Shown: in pieces, positions 1 through 9,302 of the stretch
Numbering within the stretch: position 1 is the stretch's first letter
Layout: every line of letters starts with the position of its first letter
DNA from: Dehalococcoidales bacterium
GTDB taxonomy: Bacteria > Chloroflexota > Dehalococcoidia > Dehalococcoidales > UBA2162
DNA length: 64,000 nt
NCBI GenBank assembly: GCA_016932435.1
Contig: JAFGCW010000005.1
Coordinates: forward strand, 1-64,000
Direction of reading: 5' to 3'
The notes under the pieces: model-generated
What the model was told of the DNA's origin: nothing
Seen by the model: only the letters and a program-made list of their open reading frames with translations
Database searches by the model: none
Translations under genes and position numbers: made by a program

Positions 1-60
1 ATATTCTGCAATTCCGGGGAATTCTTTGTTGCAACTTCGGGGAATTTTGTTTGCAATTCC
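1..60. repeat. short tandem repeat, about 22-23 bp unit
   Basis: Two full units and the start of a third lie at the left edge. Each unit begins GCAAYTTCSGGGAATT-like and ends in TTTGTT or TTTGTTT, and the pattern recurs at about positions 9, 32 and 54. The array lies inside the open C-terminal frame of the partial minus-strand gene, so it is either translated low-complexity sequence or a non-coding repeat into which the frame happens to run. The array may continue beyond the window. Confidence 0.5.
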
Positions 61-703
61 GTCCCTTTTTATTATGCAACAAGCAATCAACAATTATTTC
101 ACCCACTATACGGATTTGTACATGAATTTGCCCACACCATAAACCATGAGTCTTTATTTTCATACCATGTATCAAAGCATCCCCGCTATAGATAACTCTC
201 GGATATTCTTGAGCGGGAACTATTAGTTGTCCCCACCAATTACGCAACATACCATCATTCAAGGTGTCTACTACATATAGATTGTTTGTTCCCAAATAAT
301 CCGGTCTATTATCACTACTGCCAGCGAGAGTTATCACAAGGGGCTCAAATTGGAATGTTTCTTGAGATATGATTTCCAATAACAACGTATAAGTACCATC
401 CCTTATTGACATCTTGTTGGTGGTTTCCTGTTCTTTGGGGGCACCACCAAACCGCTTATTGGGGTATTCCGATTTCGGTATTAAGAAATGACAATCAAGA
501 TTATTTAACCTACGTTTTCTCTTCGTCTTAATAATACAGCGGTATATCAAGCCACCAACGAGAATTAAGAATGTAGATAGGGTTATATAAAAGATTGGTG
601 TATCCCAAGGAGAATCAACCATAAATTGAATTACACTAAACAATATTGTTAATCCACCCCATATATAAATCCATTCGAGTGTGGTACACTTTTGATACCA
701 CAT
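1..703 (-). CDS. partial membrane-anchored hypothetical protein, C-terminus beyond window
   Basis: The minus strand is open from an ATG at 703-701 to the window edge, giving 234 codons without a stop. The N-terminus has two hydrophobic segments (about residues 10-28 and 36-55, the second ending in a KTKRKRR positively charged stretch), followed by a soluble region of about 150 residues. The family is not recognised. An in-frame TGA nine codons upstream of the ATG fixes the start region. The ATG overlaps a TATAAT-like hexamer, so the mRNA could be leaderless or the start misjudged. The gene overlaps head-to-head with the 5' end of the truncated kinase, which suggests a rearrangement at about position 700. 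The last 20 or so codons run through a short tandem repeat. Confidence 0.55.
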   Translation of the reverse strand, partial: MWYQKCTTLEWIYIWGGLTILFSVIQFMVDSPWDTPIFYITLSTFLILVGGLIYRCIIKTKRKRRLNNLDCHFLIPKSEYPNKRFGGAPKEQETTNKMSIRDGTYTLLLEIISQETFQFEPLVITLAGSSDNRPDYLGTNNLYVVDTLNDGMLRNWWGQLIVPAQEYPRVIYSGDALIHGMKIKTHGLWCGQIHVQIRIVGEIIVDCLLHNKKGRNCKQNSPKLQQRIPRNCRI

Positions 704-2599
704 TATACCACCCCCGAACAGGCAGCCTCATACATGACATCAAGGGATAATTGCCAAAGTATATCTACAATAGCAGCAAACGGTATGGGAACAAGCTACC
801 TTGAATCGGTAAACGTGACCTGGTCGGATACCAAACTGGGAAGAGGTCCAACCGGAACCGCAATCCGCACGGGGGAATACTCGATAATCAGTAACACGCA
901 GACTGATCCTGATTTTAAACCATGGAGAGAAAAAGCCATGAAAAATGGCTTTAAATCTGTGGTTTCTCTCCCATTGTTGGATGAAGGGAAAGCCTATGGT
1001 GCTCTGACAATATACGCCGATTCAGTGAATGCTTTCACTCTCGATGAAATCAAACTCCTGAGTGAAATGACAAATAACCTGTCATACGGGATCATCTCTT
1101 TAAGAGCAAGGCTGGAAAGAGACACAGCCGAGCAGATAATCAGGGAGAACGAACAAAGACTAATAGACGCTCAGGTTATGGGACGAATGGGCAATTGGGA
1201 ATATAATGTCGATACCGGAGAAACTAAATGGTTTGAAGGGATGTACGAGCTTTATAATCGAGATTCTTCTCTTGGTCCCCCAGGCAGGGAAGACAATGAC
1301 AGATATTATTCTAGAGAACAGCAAAAATTGTTTGTTGATTTTGTACAAACTGCCATAGAAAACAACAAAGAAATAACATATGATTTTGAAATGACCGATG
1401 AAAACGGCCATAAGAAATATTGTACTGCCAGTATTCGACCGGTCATTAATGAAAAAAGAGAAGCCTATAAAATTTTCGGCATAGTACAAGATATAACTAA
1501 ACAAAGAAAAGCTGAAGAAGCATTAAGTCAATCAGAAGAAATGTTAAGACTAATCATCGACTCCATTCCGCAAGGTATTATAGTCACGAGTCTTGAGGGG
1601 CAGCTTTCACGGGTCAACCCTTCATTCCTTGAATTTTTTGGTTATGACTCGGAAATCGAAGTGATCGGAAAGAATGCACTGGATTTCGCGGTGGAAAGTG
1701 ATCGCGAAAGAATTCTTGACCAGGTGGTAATGGCACGTGAAGAAAAGAAACAGAAGACCACAGAATACACGGCACTCAAGAAAGACGGTAGTTCTTTTTC
1801 AGCAGCGGTAAGTGTTGCGACTTTGAATGATTCCACTGGTAAAACTACCGGCTTTATCGGTGTAATCGTCGATATTACCGAGCGTCTTAAAATGCAGGAA
1901 CAACTCATTGTAACGGACAGGTTAGCTTCGGTTGGAGAACTTGCCGCCGGGATAGCTCATGAATTAAATAATCCTTTAACCGGTGTCGTAGGTTTCTCTG
2001 ATCTGCTGATGGGCAGGGATGATATCCCCTTAAATATCAGAGAAGACCTTAATATAATCAATAGAGAAGCTTTACGCGCCAGTCAGGTTGCACGCCATCT
2101 CCTCACCTTTGCACGTAGGCATCCTGATGAAAAAACTCCTGTTAATGTCAATAGCATTATCACATTAGTTATGGAACTACGCTCATATGAACAAAGGGTT
2201 AATAATATAGTGTCTCGACTTCATCTCAACAGGCATATACCTGATATCATGGGTAACGATTTCCAGCTTCAGCAGGTCTTTTTAAATATTATTATCAACG
2301 CAGAGTACTTTATGACTGAAGAACATGGTAAAGGCATCCTTGATATTACATCAGATGTTGTCGACGATAAAGTAAGGATTACCTTTAAGGACGACGGCCC
2401 CGGTATCTCTCAGGAAAACCTGACACACATATTCAATCCTTTTTATACTACTAAAGCGGTCGGTAAAGGGACAGGTCTTGGTTTAAGTATATGCCATGGG
2501 ATAATTACGGAGCATAGTGGTTCATTAACAGCGGAAAGTGAACCAGGAAAAGGAGCCACATTCATTATAGAACTTCCGGTATATCACCGAGAATCGTAA
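692..2599 (+). CDS. hybrid GAF-PAS-PAS sensor histidine kinase, 5'-truncated
   Basis: Cytoplasmic sensor kinase of 635 residues counted from the first possible start, TTG at 692. The order seen is: C-terminal two thirds of a GAF domain (to about residue 135, with GRGPTGTAIRTG), PAS (about 155-270), PAS (about 283-397), HisKA with phospho-acceptor His423 in AAGIAHELNNPLTG, and HATPase_c with DDGPGI and GTGLGLSI. No transmembrane segment is seen. The GAF domain lacks its first strands, and the frame is closed by a stop at 650-652, so the gene has lost its 5' end or is joined to foreign DNA near 700. ATG at 734 is another in-frame start. It lies 9 bp upstream of a receiver-only gene, its likely partner. 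The ligand is unknown. Confidence 0.85.
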   Translation: MIPHYTTPEQAASYMTSRDNCQSISTIAANGMGTSYLESVNVTWSDTKLGRGPTGTAIRTGEYSIISNTQTDPDFKPWREKAMKNGFKSVVSLPLLDEGKAYGALTIYADSVNAFTLDEIKLLSEMTNNLSYGIISLRARLERDTAEQIIRENEQRLIDAQVMGRMGNWEYNVDTGETKWFEGMYELYNRDSSLGPPGREDNDRYYSREQQKLFVDFVQTAIENNKEITYDFEMTDENGHKKYCTASIRPVINEKREAYKIFGIVQDITKQRKAEEALSQSEEMLRLIIDSIPQGIIVTSLEGQLSRVNPSFLEFFGYDSEIEVIGKNALDFAVESDRERILDQVVMAREEKKQKTTEYTALKKDGSSFSAAVSVATLNDSTGKTTGFIGVIVDITERLKMQEQLIVTDRLASVGELAAGIAHELNNPLTGVVGFSDLLMGRDDIPLNIREDLNIINREALRASQVARHLLTFARRHPDEKTPVNVNSIITLVMELRSYEQRVNNIVSRLHLNRHIPDIMGNDFQLQQVFLNIIINAEYFMTEEHGKGILDITSDVVDDKVRITFKDDGPGISQENLTHIFNPFYTTKAVGKGTGLGLSICHGIITEHSGSLTAESEPGKGATFIIELPVYHRES

Positions 2600-2608
2600 G
2601 GTATCGTT

Positions 2609-2995
2609 ATGGATAAATCCGGGAAAATAAAAGCCTTAATAGTAGAAGACGAGTCGTCTATCAGAGAAATCTGTAAGAGAGTTCTTACCGCTGATGGATA
2701 TGATGTGACTTTAGCCAAAGATGGTAAAATCGCCGAAATGCTTATTGCGGAAAACAAATATGACCTTATTCTTTGTGATATTCGACTTCCCAAAGTAAGC
2801 GGTATCGATTGCTATATTTTTCTTCAGCAGGAATATTACGAGCAATCAAAAAAGATGATATTCATGACAGGCAGTATTATGAGCAGCGAGACAACTAACT
2901 TCCTTGAAAAAAGTGGAAGGCCTTATATCCTCAAACCATTCAGACCGTCGGAACTACTTGAGCTAATCCACACTAATATGGGTAACCAGAAATAA
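2609..2995 (+). CDS. single-domain response regulator (CheY-like receiver)
   Basis: A receiver-only protein of 128 residues. Acidic pocket residues are E13-D14, the phospho-acceptor is Asp57 in LILCDIRLP, and the switch residues are Thr87 (MTGS) and Lys109 (LKPF). There is no output domain, so it must act by protein contact or pass phosphate onward. It starts 9 bp after the hybrid-free kinase gene and is presumably cotranscribed and phosphorylated by it. If the kinase is inactive because of its damaged N-terminus, this gene may be an orphan. Confidence 0.9.
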   Translation: MDKSGKIKALIVEDESSIREICKRVLTADGYDVTLAKDGKIAEMLIAENKYDLILCDIRLPKVSGIDCYIFLQQEYYEQSKKMIFMTGSIMSSETTNFLEKSGRPYILKPFRPSELLELIHTNMGNQK

Positions 2996-3096
2996 CAACG
3001 TTATTGACTTCCCCCACTTTTTCAAGTTACCTATAACGGTCCTAGCATATATCAGTACTTCTTATATCTTCTATATATTTTCTGTATTTTAGTGGA

Positions 3097-3414
3097 TTAT
3101 GGATGAGTTCCCCTGACCACTTCAATCTCCAGTTCATCCTGTATTGCTTTCTCATACAGGTCAACGGTTGGACACGGATGTACCAGGCAGTTTCCGAGGT
3201 GTATTACCTCAGCACCCTTTTCTTTAAGTTTCGCCGCTTTTTCCAAAATTTTATCTGCTTTCCCTCTGCTGCAACCTCCACAGGTATCGAATCCAATCAG
3301 TTCTATGTCACTGTATCTCTCGAAACTTCCCTTCTTTTCCTGTAACGCCGGGAAACAGTGAAATCCCGCACAATTATTACTGTGTTCACCACACCTTATA
3401 ATACCTATTTTCAT
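3097..3414 (-). CDS. CGGC domain protein
   Basis: Small cysteine-rich protein of the CGGC family (PF08821), about 105 residues, thought to bind a metal or Fe-S centre through conserved cysteines. Visible cysteines include RCGEHSNNCAGFHC near the N-terminus, the name-giving TCGGCSRGKAD, and a later GNCLVHPCP. ATG at 3414 follows GAGGGGTGG; a TTG lies one codon upstream. It sits downstream of the selenoprotein on the same strand and could be cotranscribed (23-bp gap). Biochemical function is unknown. Confidence 0.8.
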   Translation of the reverse strand: MKIGIIRCGEHSNNCAGFHCFPALQEKKGSFERYSDIELIGFDTCGGCSRGKADKILEKAAKLKEKGAEVIHLGNCLVHPCPTVDLYEKAIQDELEIEVVRGTHP

Positions 3415-3437
3415 CAATTACCACCCCTCTTTTAGTA

Positions 3438-5096
3438 TTACCGCCATTCATCTACAGACGCGGTACCGAGTAATCCAAGACTGCCAGCCTGCCAGTAAGG
3501 ATTCGTCTCGCCACCGGCTATCATAATGTTCACGTCCACTTCTCGCGCGACCGGTATTTTAACTCCTTCCGGGAGTTTTAGCCATGAAGCGTATGGTTCT
3601 TCACCGGCTTCTGCTTTTGCCAGCTCTTCGGGATGACCGCCTTCCGGAAACTGGCCGGGAAATCCCCAGTATTGCTTCTGATCGTATTTAACATTTTCTT
3701 TCAGCCATAGATTGAACTCTTCTTTCGTCTTGTATCCCAGATCGTCATGGAGCATCATAGCCACCAGCGGATCCATCACGATCGAAGCACCGCAGCACTG
3801 AAAGTTATCCTCTAAGAAAATTCTTATCGTCTGGTCTTTCCATGATTCGAATCCGCCCATATTACTCCAGCTCCATCCATGGAATACACTGACCACACTA
3901 TCTTCCGGTTTATATCCTTTCAGTACATGGAAAGGTTTCCAGCCTTCGGGAAGTCGTTCTTCGCGTTCGCCGAAACAGAGATTCGTAAAGTTATGTCCCT
4001 GACCCTGACTCCCCATATAATTCAGTCCCGGTGTTACCCCGCCTCCAAGATTCTCCGATATCAGTGACCACGCGGCACCGATCGCCACATTGGCATGATT
4101 AAAAGGCCCAAGTGTACCTATGGACATATTCATCTTTATTTCATTCCGGATAGGCCCGTTCACACAGACCATTGCCGTAAATGAATTGGTAGATGTGAAC
4201 AGGGCTGTCTGTCCGATAGAAGCGATAGCAAGAATTACCGGGAAATATTCAGGTTTCGCTCCTGCCATAACGGCATTTATTGCTACCTGTTCGACAGTAT
4301 AAGACCATTTCTCATGTGGGGATGAAGGCGCCATTTCACCGACTTTTTCATCGGGTTTTCGACTCGTCCCTTTCAGCATCGCTTCCACCCGTTCTTCGGT
4401 CGGCACGATTATCGGAAAATACAATGTCCAGCCGTTATTTCTGAATAACTCCTGGAAATTCTCCTCGGTATCGGTACCAAGTATCCTCTTGCGGGGTCGC
4501 TCGACACTGCCTGTTTTCGACTCCTCGTCATTCAGAGGTAGAGTAAGATGGTCCACAATCTCCTGTAAAACCTGTTTCCCGGATACAGGATCTTTGCCCA
4601 GCAGCTTCTGCCGGCACTCCTCAGACGGCCTGTACGCAACGGGATGCTGCACGAACGCTACTCTCAAGTGTTGCATACCTTTACCGTAAAGGGATTCCCT
4701 TACAGGCGCCTCAAACGTACTGGTAATGACCGGTATTGAAGGTATACCCATCTTTTCGACTGTAACACAGTGACCGGCGACCGCCGGTGCACAGGTGCTT
4801 CAGTGTCCGACATACTGAATCATCCCGTCACCTTTATCTTTGATCTCGGTCCACAGTTGTGGATCATCATCAAAATACGAGCCTGCTTTTTGCCTGTATA
4901 TAAAATTCGTTTTTGGATAATTTTCTTTCAAGAGTTTTACTAGCTCTTCACCAAATTGTTCACTGGCTGGAAACTTGGCATCGACTATATATATAACCTT
5001 ACCATCGAGAGTGTCCAGTCGTGGAGCCATTGGATGCAGCTGCAATGGAGGAAAGGTACCAAGAGGATTCAATGCGGTGGCAGTATTCTCAGTCAT
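3438..5096 (-). CDS. UGSC-type selenoprotein, UGA read as selenocysteine
   Basis: Two adjacent minus-strand frames (98 and 453 residues) are in the same phase, separated only by TGA at 4802-4800. Read through as selenocysteine they give one protein of 552 residues with Sec99 in QYVGH-U-STC-AP, a U-x-x-C redox motif matching the UGSC family (U-G-S-C in the type members). Coding-like sequence continues directly after the TGA (CVTVEKMGIPSIPVIT), before the first downstream ATG. A SECIS-like hairpin with a GGUC apical loop lies just 3' of the UGA. The start ATG at 5096 has GGAGGG seven bases upstream. Expression needs SelA/SelB/SelC/SelD elsewhere in the genome. Members occur near methyl- or halo-compound metabolism genes, but no reaction is established. 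Automatic annotation would split this gene. Confidence 0.88.
4770..4802 (-). promoter_or_regulatory. bacterial SECIS-like element
   Basis: Directly 3' of the UGA the mRNA can fold as GUG-(bulged C)-ACCGGC-GGUC-GCCGGU-CAC: a 6-bp GC-rich upper stem, a GGUC tetraloop, and a 3-bp lower stem across a one-base bulge. The loop begins 17 nt after the UGA. The E. coli fdhF SECIS has its GGUC loop bases at nearly the same distance, and those loop G and U residues contact SelB. The element lies inside the coding frame, as bacterial SECIS do. Confidence 0.75.
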
Positions 5097-5170
5097 AGAT
5101 AATCCCTCCTGAAAACGTACTTGAGATTAAATCGTACTATATTCCATGATATTAATAAAGTCGAAAACAC

Positions 5171-5199
5171 TTGACATTAACGGTTCTCTCGCATAAAGT
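5171..5199 (+). promoter_or_regulatory. sigma-70-like promoter for the arylsulfotransferase-like gene
   Basis: TTGACA (5171-5176), 17-bp spacer, TAAAGT (5194-5199), about 32 bp before the ATG at 5232. The -10 hexamer departs from TATAAT, but the same TAAAGT hexamer is found in the promoter candidate before the LUD gene. Confidence 0.5.
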
Positions 5200-5231
5200 T
5201 TGAATAATTTAAAGGATCCAAGGAGAAATAT

Positions 5232-6620
5232 ATGACTTACAACGTTTTCCCTACAGGTACAACAATATTCGATCCGGAGAACTGCTGGAGTGGTTATACG
5301 ATATTCCAGGCACGCATGTTTGAAAACAAATCTTCGGTGGCAGTACTTATAGACATGAACGGAAATGTTGTCAATCAATGGAAAGGACTCGACGGCATAC
5401 CTAACAAGATGTTGCCCGGCGGTTACGTAATGGGTAACACCGGTTCAAGAAACCAGAAATACGGTTTCCAGGACCAGCTTGACCTGGTGCAGGTCGACTG
5501 GGAAGGTAATATCGTCTGGAAGTTTAACAGATATGAACGAGTGAAAGACGGACGCAGTAAACCTGTCTGGATGGCAAGACAGCACCATGATTATCAACGT
5601 GAAGGAAATCCGGTCGGCTACTATGTTCCCGGCATGGACCCGAAGGTAACAAACGGCAATACGTTCCTCCTGTGCCATAAAAATCTCTACAACAAAAAGA
5701 TCACCGAAAAACTACTTCTCGATGATGCGATAATAGAGGTTGACTGGGACGGCAAAGTTATATGGGAATGGCTATGTTCGGATCACTTCGAAGAAATGGG
5801 ATTTACTGAGGATGCGAAAAATACGCTGGCGCGTACCCCGGGGATGTTCGATGCCGGACAACGTGGTGGCGACTGGACACATATTAACTCCATGTCCACC
5901 CTTGGACCCAACAAATGGTACGACGCCGGAGATGAAAGATTCCATCCGGATAATATCATCTGGGACGGTCGGCAAACCAATATCATTGCGATTATCGAGA
6001 AGAAAACCGGTAAGCTTGTCTGGCAGATAGGACCTGAATACAATACATCCCCTGAATTAAAGAAACTCGGCTGGATTATCGGCCAGCATCATGCCCACAT
6101 GATTCCGAAGGGACTTCCCGGTGAAGGTAATATATTAATATTCGACAACGGCGGTTCCGCTGGCTACGGTGCCACGAATCCCGGTGCTCCTAACGGTGTC
6201 GGCGTAGCGCGGCGGGATCACTCACGTATACTTGAGTTCGATCCCATCACTCTGGAGCTTGTCTGGAGTAATGCACCTCCCGCCATGGGCCCCGGTTTAC
6301 CAAACCAGGGAATACGGGTATACAGCGGTCATATCAGCTCATCTCAGCGTCTTCCCAACGGCAACACACTGATCACAGAGGGAGCCAGCGGTCACCTTCT
6401 GGAGGTTACTAAAGACCGAGAGATCGTATGGGAATATGTCAGTCCGTATTTTAACAAGAGGAATGTTAACCACGTGTACCGGGCATACCGTCTGCCATAT
6501 GAATGGGTACCCCAGGTTGAAAAGCCTGAAGAGATAGCGGTGGCACGTCTAGATAATTCGAAATTCAGAGTTCCGGGTTCGCCTTCGACACGTGTCCGGA
6601 AGACAACTCGTATTAATTAG
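5232..6620 (+). CDS. arylsulfotransferase-family beta-propeller protein
   Basis: A 462-residue protein resembling the ASST family (PF05935/PF14269): repeated blades of the type GNVVNQW, GNIVWKF, GKVIWEW, GKLVWQI, EIVWEY and several conserved histidines (ARQHHDY, GQHHAHM, YSGHIS). Family members transfer sulfate between phenolic esters, but many homologues have no known activity. There is no signal peptide at the chosen start (ATG at 5232 after AAGGAG), unlike classical periplasmic ASST, so a cytoplasmic role is inferred. It is transcribed divergently from the selenoprotein gene with 135 bp between them, and could share regulation. Confidence 0.75.
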   Translation: MTYNVFPTGTTIFDPENCWSGYTIFQARMFENKSSVAVLIDMNGNVVNQWKGLDGIPNKMLPGGYVMGNTGSRNQKYGFQDQLDLVQVDWEGNIVWKFNRYERVKDGRSKPVWMARQHHDYQREGNPVGYYVPGMDPKVTNGNTFLLCHKNLYNKKITEKLLLDDAIIEVDWDGKVIWEWLCSDHFEEMGFTEDAKNTLARTPGMFDAGQRGGDWTHINSMSTLGPNKWYDAGDERFHPDNIIWDGRQTNIIAIIEKKTGKLVWQIGPEYNTSPELKKLGWIIGQHHAHMIPKGLPGEGNILIFDNGGSAGYGATNPGAPNGVGVARRDHSRILEFDPITLELVWSNAPPAMGPGLPNQGIRVYSGHISSSQRLPNGNTLITEGASGHLLEVTKDREIVWEYVSPYFNKRNVNHVYRAYRLPYEWVPQVEKPEEIAVARLDNSKFRVPGSPSTRVRKTTRIN

Positions 6621-6655
6621 AAATACCGGGCATGTGTATACATGCCCGGTATTTC
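6620..6655. terminator. bidirectional terminator hairpin
   Basis: Perfect 15-bp inverted repeat with arms GAAATACCGGGCATG and CATGCCCGGTATTTC around the loop TGTATA, between the convergent arylsulfotransferase-like and URO-D genes. It begins at the stop codon of the plus-strand gene. There is no long T tract, but its A/T-rich arm ends serve both strands. Confidence 0.7.
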
Positions 6656-6672
6656 CAGCTTAATTGTAACAG

Positions 6673-7935
6673 CTAGTTATAGACACCGTATTCATGGGTG
6701 AAATCTATCATAGCCTTCAGGTTCTCGGGTTTCACCTCATCGGTCGAGCTTCGCGGTGACAGAATGAATCCTCCGTCCTTACCGATGTCATCGATTAGTT
6801 TCTTACAATATTCCTTAACGTCATCAACAGTACCTGCCTGCAGTAAAGAAGAAGGCACATTACCCTGAATACAATGATGACCTTTCAGGATTTCTTTGGC
6901 CTTATATATGTCCGTGGAATCCAGCCGTACAATCATTTTACCCTTTGGTAGTTCAAGCAGGTATTCGAGTTTCTTGGTAAAATCTCCTTCAAAGAAGACG
7001 CACATGGTCCCACCACGCTCTATCATCGTCTCTATCACCTTCTTAAAAGAAGGCCAGTAGAATTTCTCGAACAACTGATTGGAAATAAAATTATCGGAAC
7101 CCCTGGTATTGGTCATGAACAACCTGGTATAACCGTTCTCGCTGGGGGGTGGCATCGGGCTGGATAAAGACCGTTTTAGTATCTTATCGATAGCTTCAAG
7201 GATCTTATCGGGATGCCGGTACAGGTCGATCATAGTACCCTGCATACCTCGTAACGAGTGCGAAATCATGTCATACGGAGGCATCGCGGCGCCCTGGAAA
7301 TAGGTTGGATGGCCCATATCGTTTATCATTTGATTGAATTTAATCGATTGTTCCATAAATTTCCTGGCTTCTATGCCGTACTCCCTTAGAGTGTCAATTG
7401 CGGATGATATATCAGGATCGGCTAACGCCATACCCAGCATCTGAACACTCATGCCACCCATTAATCCTGAAAGATCCGGCAACTTAGCCAATCCTTCGAG
7501 TTTATCGCTTACTCTAGGGATAAATTTTCTCAACATGTAGTTAGCGGTATCTTGCAGATATTCGTCCCATTCGTCGCCACTCATGGCCTCGATTTCTATA
7601 GACTGGTGGCCTTTGTACTCGTCAACACCGTATCCGGGCCAGCGCATAGTCTTTAATTCCAGTTTTTCCATGGCCTTTCCCGGCGACAGCATTTGTGGAT
7701 ATATAAGGTCGGCCTGGAAATCTTTTAATGTCATCTTATAGGCGTTATACCACGCATCATGATCATAATATGCTGCCGATGAAGGAACTCCGGCATTTTT
7801 CCCGGGAAAGTAACCCATTCCGCATATGATGGGAACTCTGTCCGGTATCTCGAGCCTGATAGTTTTATGTATCCTGTCTTCTTTTTCTTTTCTTAGCTGT
7901 TTTGCGGTTTTACCTTCCGCGATAATTTCATCCAT
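6673..7935 (-). CDS. uroporphyrinogen decarboxylase-family (MtaA/CmuA-like) protein
   Basis: A 420-residue URO-D-superfamily protein, the fold used by corrinoid/CoM and corrinoid/folate methyltransferases such as MtaA, MtbA and CmuA. Visible blocks: ETIRLEIPDRVPI-like start, SLRGMQGTMIDLYRHPDK, MCVFFEGDF, and GHHCIQGNVPSSLL, which carries the H-x-C pair used for zinc in this branch. The arginine-rich haem-decarboxylase N-terminus is not evident, so haem synthesis is unlikely. It is paralogous to the 59574 gene. The MFS gene upstream on the same strand (59-bp gap) may be cotranscribed. Methyl donor unknown. Confidence 0.8.
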   Translation of the reverse strand: MDEIIAEGKTAKQLRKEKEDRIHKTIRLEIPDRVPIICGMGYFPGKNAGVPSSAAYYDHDAWYNAYKMTLKDFQADLIYPQMLSPGKAMEKLELKTMRWPGYGVDEYKGHQSIEIEAMSGDEWDEYLQDTANYMLRKFIPRVSDKLEGLAKLPDLSGLMGGMSVQMLGMALADPDISSAIDTLREYGIEARKFMEQSIKFNQMINDMGHPTYFQGAAMPPYDMISHSLRGMQGTMIDLYRHPDKILEAIDKILKRSLSSPMPPPSENGYTRLFMTNTRGSDNFISNQLFEKFYWPSFKKVIETMIERGGTMCVFFEGDFTKKLEYLLELPKGKMIVRLDSTDIYKAKEILKGHHCIQGNVPSSLLQAGTVDDVKEYCKKLIDDIGKDGGFILSPRSSTDEVKPENLKAMIDFTHEYGVYN

Positions 7936-7994
7936 TGGACAACTCCTCCACTCTTGTTTATTGTATATTTTTCTTATTAACCTGTACTTAACGG

Positions 7995-9257
7995 CTATTT
8001 CTTGTTGCGTCTACCTCTCCACAGGAACAATGAACAGACCACGGTAATTACAGCAGTTGCTAAACTTGCATAACCGAATGTACGGGCATACCCGATAGCA
8101 TCGAGAAGTTTACCTACTACCGGTGACAAAGGTGCCCCGATGCCGGTGCCTGAAAAGTAGTATATACCCATTATGGTAGCCCGTCTATTAGCCGGAACAT
8201 TACTCGTTAAATAACTTTCCGATGTCGGCATTCGGGTATTCATTACCAGCCCCATTACTACCATCAGAATAATCAAAGAAGCTACGTTGGGAGCTCTTCC
8301 CATGAAATAGACGAGAGGTATCGATAGGTAGGCTACTATCAGTATCATACGCATACTGCCGAACCTGTCAGATAAATAACCTCCGAGAGGAGCAGCGACT
8401 AAGCCGATAGCGGGGGTTATCGAGGTCATAAGCCCGGCATGTGCTTCTGAAACATGCAATTCGTCAACGGCATAAAGAGATAAATAACCCATAGCCGATT
8501 GGACAACGGTACCGGTGAACACACTGATGACTAGGAAAGAAATGATTGCACTCCAATTGATTGAGCTGACTCGTTCCGGTATCTCTTCTTGAGGTTGTTC
8601 TTGTCTTTTCTGTGCATCGATTTTTGCCTGCTTTCCAATTCTAAAATAGAGGATAATTCCGGCAATAGCGATAGGAATCGATATCACGAGATACGGCATC
8701 TGCCAGCCCCACTTATCCGCAATCGGGGTTGCAATAAGAGGGAATATCCAGAAGGCGGAAGTACCACCGATCAAGTGAATCCCGAGCGTCCTGCCCCGGT
8801 ATTCTTCCTTGACCGAAGATGATATCGCCGCTGCTGAGGCTGGATGATACCCGGCGCCGAGGATAGCCGATATTACCATGAAGACAACCAGCCAGGTAAA
8901 TGAATGGGTAAAACCAAGGAAAAATCCGGCAATAGCGACACCGGTGACACCAAACAACACCATTATGCGTACACCGAGTTTATCGGCGATTATTCCGGCA
9001 GGGAGTTGGCTCAAGCCGCCGGTGAGCATAAAAGCTCCTCTCATCAAGCCAATCTGTGTTAAGTTTAACTTCAGGTCATTGCGAATCATCGGCTGGAGAG
9101 GATTCATCATGGCGCCTATTCCATGATGCCCGAAATGTGCCAGGAGAAAAAGCGGCAGCATTCCGGTTACGTATGGTCGAATGTTAAATCGTTTGATCTT
9201 GTCTAAAAAAGAACCGTCCCTGGAACCATAGGGATCGGCATTCTGTGAATCACTCAT
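7995..9257 (-). CDS. major facilitator superfamily transporter
   Basis: Integral membrane carrier of 420 residues with the hydrophobic pattern of a 12-helix MFS protein and the loop 2-3 signature GLSQLPAGIIADKLGVR, repeated in the second half as LGGYLSDRFGSMR. The centre carries a charged loop (QAKIDAQKRQEQPQEE). Substrate cannot be told from sequence. Its position upstream of a URO-D methyltransferase-like gene suggests uptake of a methylated organic compound, which is inference only. Confidence 0.88.
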   Translation of the reverse strand: MSDSQNADPYGSRDGSFLDKIKRFNIRPYVTGMLPLFLLAHFGHHGIGAMMNPLQPMIRNDLKLNLTQIGLMRGAFMLTGGLSQLPAGIIADKLGVRIMVLFGVTGVAIAGFFLGFTHSFTWLVVFMVISAILGAGYHPASAAAISSSVKEEYRGRTLGIHLIGGTSAFWIFPLIATPIADKWGWQMPYLVISIPIAIAGIILYFRIGKQAKIDAQKRQEQPQEEIPERVSSINWSAIISFLVISVFTGTVVQSAMGYLSLYAVDELHVSEAHAGLMTSITPAIGLVAAPLGGYLSDRFGSMRMILIVAYLSIPLVYFMGRAPNVASLIILMVVMGLVMNTRMPTSESYLTSNVPANRRATIMGIYYFSGTGIGAPLSPVVGKLLDAIGYARTFGYASLATAVITVVCSLFLWRGRRNKK

Positions 9258-9302
9258 ATTGATTTATTATTATAGGGATTCTTACCCTATGTTACAACTT
9301 TA

